NCBI GenBank assembly: GCA_029582165.1
Contig: CM055877.1
Location: 27,567,355-27,631,354, forward strand
Source of the DNA: Portulaca oleracea
Taxonomy: Eukaryota > Streptophyta > Magnoliopsida > Caryophyllales > Portulacaceae
DNA: 64,000 nt
Direction: 5' to 3'
In this document: positions 45,906-56,885 of the stretch, in pieces
Layout of the letters: the number at the start of each line of letters is the position of its first letter
Position numbering within the stretch: position 1 is the first letter of the stretch
Notes under the pieces: model-generated
The model's input: only the letters and a program-made list of their open reading frames with translations
Database searches by the model: none
What the model was told of the DNA's origin: nothing
Program-made: the position numbers and the translations under genes

Positions 45906-46610
45906 TGTTGGCTTTTAGGTGATCTATTTCCTAAACAGATACAGATTAATTAGCAAAATATTCATAACAATTACAAAACAATTAATCACCCAAAATACAA
46001 CTGCAGATGCTTAGTATTATACCTGATCGCTAATCCGGCTAAAGAAGAAGTTGACTTTTGAGTTTCTAATGCAGAAATCCTCTACTGTAGGTCCACGCAA
46101 CACTCCGGGAACTCGATTGCTAGATCGATCCGGTTGAGATTAATCTCAATCTAAGATGTGTTTCCGAAACAATAAAGATAATTGTTAAACTAAGAAAGAG
46201 AGGAACTCAGGAAATCGTCCTGATATCTCTCTAGAAGTCTCAAATAGTTGATTGAATAATCTCTCAGATAGACTCCCTATTTACAGTGTTGGGTGGCTTA
46301 GAGAAGGGTTTAACAAAACCCTAGTAACCAACTTCTCTTAAAACAGCGTCTGAAGGCCAACACGGTCAGTATTGTGTTAATTTTTCTAAGAAATCAACAT
46401 CTAACACTTTCCAAAACAATACTTTATTATTTTGGGATACATACATTGTTTCAGGACACTGACTTGTGTGACCCAATATGACCAAATAATATAGTTGTAA
46501 TTAAACATATTTAATCACCGAATATGGAGATCACTAGCAAGTCATATAATCATTATAATATTTTATCTTAAACTCTAAATATATCAAACATTATCGGGAC
46601 ACTCCCAACA
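45906..46610 (-). repeat. 5' LTR of the non-coding element
   Basis: Starts TGTTGG and ends CCCAACA on the plus strand (perfect TGTTGG/CCAACA ends). The primer-binding site is adjacent at 45892-45904. Confidence 0.88.
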
Positions 46611-46615
46611 CCAAT

Positions 46616-47024
46616 AACTATCATTCCTCACTAACAATGAAGTAATTTAGTTAAGTCCCAAAAAATTTCACACAAATTCCAATTATATTGGTTTCCTATA
46701 TTAGTTGAAAAGACAAATATATCAATCCTATACATTTTACACAAGCTTTTTTAACTTTCAAGATGGAGTTGACTCCCACCTTGTTGTGGTGGTAAAGTGG
46801 TAACCCTTGGCGTGGCTTAATAAGAGAAACCTCTTCGAAATGCTTAATACACCATCAGTTCTTTAATAAATGTCATTTTTTTTTAATTATTTTGATTTTT
46901 TTATATGTTAACTTACATTTTTAATAATTAAAATACTTATATTACCCTAAATTAATGAATGTGATTTTTATTTTACCTTTTAAAATTCTCAATTTTTCCT
47001 TTTTTTTCATTAATAAGGGGTATA
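46616..47024. other. Intergenic DNA, nothing recognised
   Basis: AT-rich with no coding frame. A GGTGGTAAAGTGGTAACC stretch at 46789-46806 faintly resembles a polymerase III A box, but no B box follows. Confidence 0.5.
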
Positions 47025-47033
47025 TTTGTCCAT

Positions 47034-47383
47034 AGGGAAATTGGATTCTAGTAATCCATACTTTTGCAAATTGGACGATGGTGGTCCCTACTTTCACTTT
47101 GTATTCTGGTAGTCCAAAACAAATATAATTGTATTTGAGTGGGACGCCGTCGAGTTGAGTTGTGGTGACTCGGTAGTTTTCTGACATGGCACATTAAAGT
47201 CAACCTGGTCAAACACGTGGCCAATGTGCCATGTCAGAAAACCACCGAATCACCACCACTCAACTCGGCGGCGTCCCGCTCAAATCCAATTATATTTATT
47301 TTGGACCATCAGAATACAAAGTGAAAGTAGGGACCACCATTATCTAATTTGTAAAAGTAGGGATTATTAAAATCCAATTTTCC
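47034..47383. mobile_element. MULE-type foldback MITE (350 bp) with perfect 9-bp duplication
   Basis: Arms of about 160 bp (47034-47195 and 47225-47383) are inverted repeats. The flanks are exact 9-bp repeats TTTGTCCAT (47025-47033 and 47384-47392). Starts AGGGAAATTGG and ends CCAATTTTCC, like the 31637 element. No coding capacity. Confidence 0.85.
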
Positions 47384-47478
47384 TTTGTCCATATATGATT
47401 TTTCACCTTATTTTAAAGATACATGATTCCGTAAAATTAGGTGTTTTGACATTTAAAAAGGGAGGGGGTACAAATTTG

Positions 47479-47785
47479 TAGCGCTGGCAAAAATTCGGGT
47501 ATGGGTAATTTCGTCAGTCAAATTCGATCAACGTCAAAATTCGGACGAGAAATTCATGTCAAAACCTGATTTTTATTCGGGTCAAACCAGGTCGGACAAG
47601 TTGGACCGAGTTAAATTCGAGTCAGAATCATGTTCAGACACTAGAAAAAAGAGAAATATTATGTCCGAACATTCAATCAATTCGGTCAATATCAAAATTC
47701 AGACGAAAAATTTATATCCAAACCCGATTTTTTCCTGGTCGGATAATTCGGGTTGTTCGAGTCAGATAAAATTTTGCCAGCTCTA
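47479..47785. mobile_element. hAT-type MITE (307 bp) with perfect 8-bp duplication
   Basis: Ends TAGCGCTGGCAAAA and TTTTGCCAGCTCTA are inverted. Exact 8-bp flanks CAAATTTG at 47471-47478 and 47786-47793. The inside is rich in TTCGGxxAA motifs. Confidence 0.85.
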
Positions 47786-47799
47786 CAAATTTGTCTTTT

Positions 47800-48225
47800 T
47801 TTAAAAAAAAAAAAAAAGTGGATATTTGACACGATTAAGCATGCATGGTAGTAGGTGCTTAGTATAATAGTTGTTGCTAACTTCAACCATATACCCCTAC
47901 TTAACTTTATACAAGTTCGATGCAGTAGATCAAATTAAATTACGTCATTCCACTTCTTTTGAGAACGCCTGTCAAATGACAGAAACTACATGTTGTAATT
48001 AAGGACTCCATACTAAATTAATCATACTGTACGTTATTCATTAATAATTCATAATCCTAATTTCAATGGTTGAACTTATGTTTCAAATTTCAACCCTCTC
48101 ACAAGTTACAAGTAGTACTGAGGTTTTAAGATTCTCCTTGCTAGTTTTGACCTACAATTATCATACTGTGTATGGATAAACTGAGTATCTACTGTTGATG
48201 GTCTACCATTTGGCATTTGTTATAC
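47800..48225. other. Intergenic DNA, nothing recognised
   Basis: AT-rich, starting with an A-run (47803-47817). No gene or bounded element seen. Confidence 0.5.
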
Positions 48226-48228
48226 GGC

Positions 48229-48733
48229 CAGGCCTGCCAATTCAAGTGGACGAGTTAAATATAAATCTGATATATATCTGGTTCGGGTAAAAATGGATCG
48301 GGTATATTTGGGATTCGAATAAATATTTATGGTGTATTTCGGCTTTGGGTCAACTTACCAAATTATGAACGCCACATTTTTCTATTTTTTCTTTAAAGGA
48401 AGTTGTCTCTAAGTATTATATTTTATACAATATACATAATAAAATACAATTATCTTCGAACAATGATATATTATAACGAATATTTCAATTTAAATTAAAG
48501 AAATAATAGATAAATAAGTTGCACTTTATGTTTAATTGCAATGAAAAGTCATAAATTCCAATAAAATTGGACATAAAAATTAAAAAAAATTAGGCCAAAC
48601 GAACAGGCTGGGTTTAATTGGCTAACTTGAAGGTTTTCTGGGTTTAGTTTTTTTGAGTTCAAGTATAGAAAATCGTGTTTAAAACCTAGAACTGTCGGAC
48701 AAATTTTGATCAGATAAAAAATGGACAAGTCTA
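48229..48733. mobile_element. hAT-like MITE (about 505 bp), degraded
   Basis: Ends CAGGCCTGCCAATTC and ATGGACAAGTCTA are imperfect inverted repeats. The middle (ATAAATAAGTTGCRC and neighbours) matches the inverted middle of the 37195-37704 element, so they belong to one family. No clean target duplication could be found. Confidence 0.6.
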
Positions 48734-49007
48734 GGTACATCAATGGGATGCGGAGATTTTGAACTACATGTATCCTCTTATAAAATGTTCCAATTTTCAC
48801 CAATATTATTAGCTATCACTTAAATTAATCTTTTGTTTCAGAGTATTTTTCATCTTACAATTTTAATGACACATGAATTATCAGTTTGCCGATTTGAAAT
48901 GACATGAGTTCCGAGACAAAACACCTTTTAAGTGTAATACCTTAGTATAAAATTTACATAATTACAAATTAAATAGAAAAAAATGATGTAATTAACTGTT
49001 GAGACTA

Positions 49008-49242
49008 CTCCCTCCGTTCTATTTTATCTGTCATTTATGGTTTTCAGTGTCAATTTTTAATCAATAATTTCTAATATAAATGTTTTGTAAAAAATATAAT
49101 ATTCTACTTTTTTAATAGTATTTTTTATTACGAAACTAATGATATCAATTTCGTCTTATGAATCATTATACAAATTAAAATATTAACGGTCAAAACTTTT
49201 GGCATAATTTCCAAGGCGACTGATAAAAACAAATAGAGGGAG
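49008..49242. mobile_element. Stowaway MITE (235 bp)
   Basis: Starts CTCCCTCCGTTCTATTTTAT and ends ATAGAGGGAG, flanked by TA at 49006-49007 and 49243-49244. Inverted ends extend about 25 bp (ATCTGTC with GACTGAT). Confidence 0.88.
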
Positions 49243-49244
49243 TA

Positions 49245-50005
49245 TTATACTACATATAAATTATATTAAGTTATCTTTTTATCCATAACTTTTAAAAGTA
49301 CTAAAAAGTTTCTAGAATATACCCAATGGATGATGAGCTTCATTCAAGTAGCGCATTATTTGTAATTGTTAGCATAGCCGATGCATTCCAAGTTTCTTAT
49401 AATTGATGACTAATAGTATCAATAAAAAATAAAAAAAACGGTACCAAAAACTATAATAAATATTAATTTGATAAAAAATAAGACATTTAGATGGTGTCTT
49501 CCCCCAAAACACGCATTATTGCTCTTGTCAATTTTATGCATTAGCCCTTTTTCTTTGTTGTAAGAAGGGTAAGATATAATTCTTTTGCCCCTTATTAATT
49601 ATTTAATTAGTTTCCATTCCTCCGTCTCTAATATTTATTTTCGTCAATTAGGGGACAATACATTTAATCATTTATTCCCAATTACCATTATTTAATGTCA
49701 ACGTTCCCCACAAAGTCCATTTGACAAATAAAATGGAACTGGGGAATAATTAAATTGTTTTGTAATTTTTTCTTGTGAGTTTGGCTAACTGGATGATGTG
49801 TAATCTGTGGACCCTACTAAGAGAGTCAAAATTTATCTCTTTATTTAACTAGCTTTCCGACGGTGAGCATGAGTTTGACTTATATTAATTGAAAAAGTAA
49901 GTGGATCCTACTAAATAATATAAATAATAACGATGAGGAGAGAGAAAAAAATATGATTAAAATATTAGTGTGTTAAACTCGCTTTCAAATTCGTCTCGCG
50001 AGATC
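49245..50005. other. Intergenic DNA, nothing firm
   Basis: No gene. TCTCGCGAGA-type palindromes lie on both sides of the next element (49994-50003 and 50465-50474), which hints that the flanking DNA may itself be an older inverted-repeat element (roughly 49855-50570). I could not fix its ends. Confidence 0.35.
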
Positions 50006-50448
50006 CACTACTAAAAATATGTGTATTACCAACCACTTTTTCCAACCAATTTAAAATGGTTGGAAAAACCAACTATTTTAGCAACCATTTGATATTCCAT
50101 CTGTTTTTCCAAAAATTTAGTGGGAAAAATGGTTGGAATTTCCAACCAATTTTGCTAAAATTGGTTGGAAAATTTTCCTACCATCCTTTTTCCTACTATT
50201 TGAAATTGATTGGAAAAATGGTTAGTAATCCAACCATTTTTCCAACCATCTTCAAATAGTAGGGAAAATGGTGGTAGAAAAATTTTCCAACCATTTTAGC
50301 AAATTTGGTTGGAATTTCCAATCATTTTTCCTACAAAATTTTTTGGAAAATAGTTGAAATATCAAATAGTTGCTAAAATGGTTAGTTTTTCCAACCATTT
50401 GAAATTGGTTGGAAAAAGTGGTTGGTAATACACATATTTTTAGTAGTG
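50006..50448. mobile_element. CACTA-ended foldback palindrome (443 bp)
   Basis: Starts CACTACTAAAAATATGTGTA and ends with its inverse, ...TTTTTAGTAGTG. Almost the whole 443 bp is one imperfect palindrome centred near 50227, built from repeats of GGTTGGAAAA and its complement. CACTA ends suggest a non-autonomous En/Spm-type element, but the expected 3-bp target duplication is not visible. The short ORFs inside are repeat artefacts. Confidence 0.72.
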
Positions 50449-50636
50449 AGACTGACGGCAAGATTCTCGCGAGACAAGTCTCATTCTCACCACTGAAATG
50501 TGCTACGTGACTTCATTTCATTCTCATTTCATGTCACGTCAGCCGTGAGTCGAATTTAAACTCACCATTGCAGCTGACCTTATGAGCCAAATTCTAGAAA
50601 TTGGAACAATGGTAAATGGAACTTTAGAAAAATATC

Positions 50637-51167
50637 TGCTATGGATGTCCCAAAATTACCATAAAAAACTATTAATATAATGATATGATCTTGATTTTAT
50701 TTCCTAGTTTTATTAGGAAATTAATTTTTAAGTTTCCTTATTTTTTTCGGTTTCCTAATTTTTTAGATTTGTCTATTGCTTGGGCACCAAGCGTATCCCT
50801 CATATAAATATCCTAATAGTTGAAGGTTTTTATACATCTTGTGATGAGCGCTTTGAGAGTTTTCCCTATTTTAATGCTTATACTATTGGAAAGTGTGAGA
50901 GAGTTGCTAAGATTAGGGTTTGATCACTATTGAAGGATCGAATCACATATTGTGATTGTGATCACGTTGTACTCCTCCTGTCTCATAGTAGATTGTTTTC
51001 TGACCGCTGTTGTCCGTAGGTTTTTCTCCCAGTTTTGGGTTTCCAATGTATCTCTTATGTTTGTTTTCATATATTTTATCTTCCTTGAATTTTCTTGTAA
51101 TTTTTGTGATCTCTGTTTACTTCTGCTTTATTTGTAATCTGCAGGCTATACTTTGAATTTCCTTTCA
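50637..51167 (+). repeat. Copia 5' LTR (531 bp)
   Basis: Starts TGCTATGGATGTCC (TG) and ends CCTTTCA. It shares blocks with 55110-55474: TATCCCTC-TATAAATAT, GTTGAAGG-TTTTAT and AATCACA. The TATAAATAT at 50803-50811 is a plausible TATA box, as its 3' LTR counterpart is conserved. Confidence 0.82.
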
Positions 51168-51194
51168 AGTGGTATCAAAGCACTAGTTTTGGGA

Positions 51195-51530
51195 TGACAT
51201 CAATCATGAAGTGTGATATTCCAAAATTCGATAGGAAGAGAACCTTCACGTTGTGGAGGTTGCAGATGAGGGAGGTTTTAATTAAGCACGGGCTGTGGAA
51301 GGTGACTGAGTACCCTAACATGAATTTGACACAATGATGATTGATGAAGCGTTTAAGGCACCACAAGCTGAAATTGTAGGCGGTTTGAAGCAAAAAGAGT
51401 TGACGGAATTGGAACAAAATGCGTTGGCAGGGATTCAATTTTGTTTAGCAGAGCACGTTTTGAGATTAGTTATGGACTAATGGAGGTGCAGAAATCAAAG
51501 AAGCTCTGGGCAAAGCTAAAGGAATCGTAC
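51195..51530 (+). pseudogene. Copia gag N-terminal remnant
   Basis: Starts MTSIMKCDIPKFDRKRTFTL, then WRLQMREVLIKHGLW. This matches the FDGxNFxxWKxxMxxxLxxxGLW opening of copia gag. A second frame continues EAFKAPQAEIVGGLKQKEL and ALAGIQFCLAEHVLRLV. Stops interrupt it. Confidence 0.65.
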
Positions 51531-52150
51531 ATTGCCTGAAGAAGAAGCTTTACATGCTATGAATGCCTAAATGAGAATCTCTACAGCCTACAGGCTACGA
51601 ATGTCTAAAGGTATTCCTATGCAGTCTCATCGATCTTAATGAGTTTGATTCTACTATTTCTAATTTAGAATATATGGATGTTAAGTATGACAATGGGGTC
51701 AAGGTTATACATCTAATTAATCTTGTCCCTACCACCATCATATGAACAATTTAAGGAGACTATACTCTATAGATAGCAACTCTAGTGTCCTAAACCTTAG
51801 GGAAGTTAAATCTAGTTTGTTATCTAAAGAAACGTTTGATGATGATGGTACTAAGAAGGCTAGTGAGGCTTGAATGTCAAGGGTAGGGTCAATGACTCGT
51901 GATGGTGAAGTTAAATCTAGCTTGCTGCAGGAATGGGTAGTGTCAAGACTAGAACTCAAAGGTTCGTCATATTCCTAGCATGACTTAGAATCTGATATCT
52001 TTGGGTACTCCTGAGGCTAACAGTTCAAGGTCCATTGTTGAGAATGGAATCCCGAAGGTAAGCATGGGCATCATGGCACTGATGAATGGAATCAGGCAAG
52101 GAAGTCTTTACATCTTGCAAGGATCTGCAATGACATAAATTGCTGCAGCA

Positions 52151-52402
52151 ATGTCTAATTTTGAGGACTCCAACAACACAAAGTCATGGCATATGAGACT
52201 GGGTCACATAAGAGTGAAAGGAATGTCAATTCAGAGCAAGAAGGGCTGCTTTGGGAGCGTACCAGCTAGCAAGATAGAGGTCTATGATCATTGTGTTTGT
52301 GGGAAACTGGAGAGGGTCAACTTCTCTAAGGTTAAGCATACAACTACAATCTTGACTACATTCATTCAAACTTGTGAGGACAAGCTAGAGTGCCATCTTT
52401 AG
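52151..52402 (+). pseudogene. Copia GAG-pre-integrase domain
   Basis: Reads TKSWHMRLGHIRVKGMSIQS, then YDHCVCGKLERVNFSK. The W-H-x-R-L-G-H and C-x2-C-x-x-G-K ligands of the pre-integrase zinc region are intact. The frame ends where integrase should continue. Confidence 0.75.
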
Positions 52403-52415
52403 GTGGAAAGCACTA

Positions 52416-52651
52416 CTGTTAACATTCATTGATGATTTCTTGAGTAAGACTTGGGTTTACTTCATGCAACATTAATGGGGTTAGTGTTGTTTAACATGCT
52501 TCTTAAGTTATAATATGAAACATTATCACACTTCTGTTAACATTTGTTGATGATTTCTTGAGTAAGACTTGGGTTTACTTCATACAACGTTAATCGGGAT
52601 AGTGTTGTTTAACATGCTTCTTAAGTTATAATATGAGACATTATCACACAT
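52416..52651 (+). repeat. Two-copy 118-bp tandem duplication in copia integrase
   Basis: The unit beginning CTGTTAACATT and running to ATTATCACAC occurs at 52416-52533 and 52534-52651 with few changes. It encodes the DDFLSKTWVYFM start of integrase twice. It arose after insertion or shortly before. Confidence 0.8.
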
Positions 52652-53586
52652 CTAGAAGTTCAAGGCTTCGGTTGAGAACCAGATAGGCAAGAATATAAAG
52701 AAGCTTAGGATATGAAATGGGTTGGAGTTCACTGAGTTCTCCGAGAATCATGGGATCGCTGAGGAATTAAACACTGGAAAAAGGTCATTGTATGCTTTTT
52801 AATGCAGGGTTATGCAAGAGCAAGTCTTTTTGGGAAAAGATCATTCCTACAGTTAGTTACTTTCTAATAGATCACCTCACTTCTGGATTGGATTTCAGAT
52901 TCCAAAAGAAGTTTGGTCAAATAACTCTGCTAATTATTCTGTTTTAAGATTGTTTGGACGTCCTATGTTTGCCTGTGTAAATTAGGGGAGGTTTTCCTCA
53001 AAAGTTGTAAATGCATGTTTCTAGATTATGGTTTTGAGTTTAAAGGCAAATCTGGTGTTCTGACTTAAAGAAGGTTATATAGTTTAAGGGTGTAACCATT
53101 GATGAAACTGCTAATGTCATCTAGAGTGGAATCTATTGACTCTCTGATATAGCAGATAATCAGAAGAATGTTGCTGAGAGAGTTGAGAGGTGGAGCATGT
53201 TTGAGCTCAAGGTGGAGCTATTTAGACTTACGAACAGGAGCAGGTTGCTGACACTATTCATGAGACAACTCAGGTTGATGAGCCTGACATTGTGACTAAT
53301 GTTCCTTATGTGGAGGAAGAGCATAGAATAGTTAGAGATCATCCTAGGAGGGAGATTAGGAGACCCACGCAATACATTGAGGAGGAGGATGTGTTTATGG
53401 CTTATGTAGTGAATGATGTAGAAGAGACTCCTGGGGGTGCTGAGCCTTCTACCTATCGGGAGGTTATCTCTTGTCCTAGTGCCTCAAGCTAGATTGCAGT
53501 TATGCATGAAGACATAGAGAGTTTGCAAAAGAATAAGAGAGTTTGCATGAACAAATGATGTAGAAGAGTTTGCATGAAGCTGGATT

Positions 53587-54440
53587 GAGTTGCCTAAAGG
53601 GAAACGAGCTCTTACTACTAAGTGGGTGTACAAGAGGGAAAAAAAGGTATCTCTGGTGTTGAAAGAGCAAGGTGGAAAGCCAGATTGGTGGTTAGAGGTT
53701 GCCTACAACGATGTATTTTCTCCTATTGTGAGGCATATGTCAATTCACACATTGCTTACTATTATTGCTTTGTTTGACTTAGAGTTAGAGCAACTGAATG
53801 TGAAGAGAGCGCTCCTCCATGGTGTGTTGGAGAAGGAGATTTACAGGGACAACCAGAAGGATATGTTGTTCCTAGAAAGGACGGACATATGTATAGATTG
53901 AATAAGTCCTTGTATGGACTTAAGCAGGTACCTAAATAATGGTACAAAAGGTTTAATAACTTTATGATTGAACAGGGGTACATAAGGAGCAGATATGACA
54001 ATGGTGTGTACTTTAGGCAATTTGAAAATGGGCCTATTATTTACTTACTATCGTGTGTTGATGGCATGTTGATAGCATCTAATGACATGTCCCTTATTAG
54101 CAATTTGAAGTCTCAACTCAACCTAGAGTTTAAGACGAATAACTTTGGTGCAACAAATAAGATCTTAGGGATAGAGATGCAGAGAGATCGAGAAGCAGAA
54201 AAATTGGTCTTGCCTTAGAAGAGGTATCTAGAAAAGGTATTGGACAAGTTCAACATACGAGATTGTTAGGCATCCTCTACTCCCTTAACTACTCATTTCA
54301 AACTGTCTTGTGAGTGTTGTGCTACATTTGATTTGGAGACTAGAAAAACGTTTAATGTTCCCTATGTCAGTGAAGTTGGTAGTTTGATGTAAGCTATGGT
54401 GTGCACTATACCTGAGCTATCATATGCAGTTATTCTGGTG
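53587..54440 (+). pseudogene. Copia reverse transcriptase
   Basis: Reads LPKGKRALTTKWVYKREKK, then VFSPIVRHMSIHTLLTIIA, LELEQLNVKRALLHGVLEKEIY, KSLYGLKQ, WYKRFNNFMIEQGYIRS and LLSCVDGMLIAS. The catalytic YVDDM has become CVDGM, so the second aspartate is lost. LNLEFKTNNFGATNKILGIE and RYLEKVLDKFNI follow. Frames switch near 53900. Confidence 0.85.
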
Positions 54441-54559
54441 AGTAGATACATGCAGAATTCGGTAAGGAGCACTGCGAAGGTGTAAACTGGATCCTTCATT
54501 ATGTTAAGGATACCTTGGAAAAGACCATTGTGCATAACAAATGAACAACGAATGTTGCA

Positions 54560-54990
54560 GACTATGTCAATGTTGATTATGGTGGAGGACTTGGTAGGAG
54601 ATGTTCTATTTCAAGATATATGTTCACTATGCATGGATGTGCAGTATCTTGGAAAGTTTCGCTTCAATCCATAGCAGCTCGTTCTACTAGTGAGGCTAAG
54701 TATATTGCTACTATTGAGGGAGTGAAGAAAGTTGATTGGTTGAGAGGTCAAGTCATTGAGTTTGTTGTGCCATATGGTGAGATTGTAGTGTATTCAGATA
54801 GTCAAAGTGTTTTCCATCTTACCAAGAATGACGATTATCACTCGAAGACCAAGCATATAAGCGTAGGGTATCACTTCATCAGAGATATAGTTGTTGTAAG
54901 GAAGATTGTTGTGAAGAAGGTTCATACTTTACAGAATCCTGCAGATATGCTAACCAAACCACTTCCGATCGCTAAATTCAGCATTAGTCA
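54560..54990 (+). pseudogene. Copia RNase H
   Basis: Reads GRRCSISRYMFTMHGCAVSW, then QSIAARSTSEAKYIATIEG (catalytic Glu in SEAKY), VVYSDSQSVFHLTKND (Asp) and KTKHISVGYHFIRDIV, ending NPADMLTKPLPIAKF. These are the standard copia RNase H blocks. It ends at 54990 in a frame that runs on to 55009. Confidence 0.82.
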
Positions 54991-55109
54991 TACTTGGTGT
55001 TCAGTATAAGAGAGCCCCTTTGGGGTCATGCCCATGCAAAGGGGCGCGATGGCGGCGACAATCAAGATGAATAGTTTTAGATGTTGGATTTTTGGTCCAA
55101 GGTGAAAAT

Positions 55110-55474
55110 TGTTATGGGTGTTCAAAAAATTACCATAAAGGATATCGTTATTAGTGCAATTATATGATCTTTAAATTTTTTCCTAATTTTATTAGAAAAT
55201 TATTTTTTAGGTTTCCTTATTTCTTTTGTTTCTTAAATTTTTAGATTTGGTTGTTGCTCGAATACCAACAATATCCCTCCTATAAATATCTTAGTAGTTG
55301 AAGGCTTTTATGCATCTTGTGGTAAGTGTTTTAAGAACCATCCTTATTGTAATCCTATATACTATTAGAGAGAGAAAGTTGTTGAAGTTAGGGTTTAATC
55401 TTTGTTAAAGAATGGAATCACACATTTTGATTATGATTGTGTCTTACTCCTCTTGCCTCATACTGGATTAGGAT
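55110..55474 (+). repeat. Copia 3' LTR, truncated
   Basis: Starts TGTTATGGGTG after the purine tract and matches the first 365 bp or so of the 5' LTR. Similarity stops around 55465-55474, near CTGGATTAGG. Confidence 0.75.
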
Positions 55475-56015
<541 letters not shown>

Positions 56016-56594
56016 TTTCCTCATTGGCTTGACTTTTGCAATCTACATGGTGATATTTTGTAAAAATTGTGTCAGTTTTACGTAGGTCTTTGATGAAGAA
56101 AATAAATAACAGGTGAATTTCTTACCCCCAATGAGATAGGGAGTGGGAGCAATACTTTGCACCCGATCACAACCGGGACCGTGAGTGGGATCAAATGTTT
56201 GATCCCAGTCTCAACTGAGATCGGGACCTCAGCAATTACCGAAATCCTGGTCTTATTGACCCCTTTTATGACTATCCCAACTCCTATAGTTCAACTTACT
56301 ACAATCTAATTTTTCTTTTTAAAAAAATGGATTAATACACTATAGGCCTCCCAAAGTGCCAAGTGCATGCCCTTGTGGTAAATGCGGATTATATAGGTAC
56401 CTAGCTCTTACTCTGTAGGGTGTAAACAGGATCCATGTTGAAGTAACATTGCTGTTTTGTTAATTTGAAGCAATTACAGCATGCATGTCTAACATGAGTG
56501 CATTAAGAGCATTGGGAACCCTAAAATGTTTATCTTCCCACAATATGCCTAGGTCTCATCACTAATGAACAAATAGCTTTACGAACGCTGCACA

Positions 56595-56885
56595 GGCCCT
56601 GTTCTTTTATGCGATAAATTAGGTGTAGTAAAGGGTATGATATGGCAATGTTGTGGAAAATGTGGTATGATATAGTCAATTTGTGGTAAAATTGATTGAT
56701 ATGATGGGTGAGGAAAGATAATGTGAAAAATAGAAAAGAAAAATGAGAAGAGAGAAAACTGATGAGAAAGAAAGTTATCATTGTTGTAGTAATGTGTGGA
56801 ATGTTATAGTATTGTATGGAAGAATTGTGGTAAATGTGGAAAACTATGGCAAGTGCTGTGTGGAACCACACAAAAGAACAGGGCC
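56595..56885. mobile_element. MITE with GGCCCTGTTC ends (291 bp)
   Basis: Starts GGCCCTGTTCTTTT and ends AAAAGAACAGGGCC (14-bp inverted repeat). The inside is AT-rich with repeats of TGTGGTA and TGTGGAA. Termini of this type occur in PIF/Harbinger and hAT-derived MITEs. The target duplication is not clear (GCA may repeat on both sides). Confidence 0.7.

Larger units (their letters stand above)
43474..46610 (-). mobile_element. Complete non-coding LTR retrotransposon (3.1 kb) with CCAAT target duplication
   Basis: Two LTRs (43474-44223 and 45906-46610) flank 1.68 kb of internal DNA, and the whole is flanked by exact CCAAT repeats (43469-43473 and 46611-46615). On the minus strand the 5' LTR ends CCAACA and is followed by TGGTATCAGAATC (45904-45892), a Met-tRNA-type primer site. 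A purine tract AAGTGAGAGAT lies just before the 3' LTR, as in Ty1/copia elements. The internal region has no frame longer than 76 codons and no protease, integrase or RT motif. It must have moved using another element's proteins. Confidence 0.88.
50637..55474 (+). mobile_element. Decayed Ty1/copia retrotransposon
   Basis: The 5' LTR (50637-51167) is followed by a primer-binding site TGGTATCAAAGC (51170). Then come gag (51195 on), GAG-pre-integrase (52151-52345), integrase scraps (52420-53000), RT (53587-54440), RNase H (54560-54990), a purine tract (AAGGTGAAAA) and a truncated 3' LTR (55110 to about 55474). The gag - integrase - RT - RNase H order defines copia. Stops, frameshifts and an internal duplication make it dead. 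The 3' LTR lacks its last 170 bp or so. Confidence 0.88.

Noticed and set aside
46780..46860. Possible tRNA or SINE head (GGTGGTAAAGTGGTAACC)
   Set aside because: Some A-box resemblance, but no B box (GGTTCGA-type), no cloverleaf and no A-tail.
50056..50461. Paired ORFs of about 67-69 codons on opposite strands with similar sequence
   Set aside because: Both are readings of the same palindrome of the CACTA-ended element.
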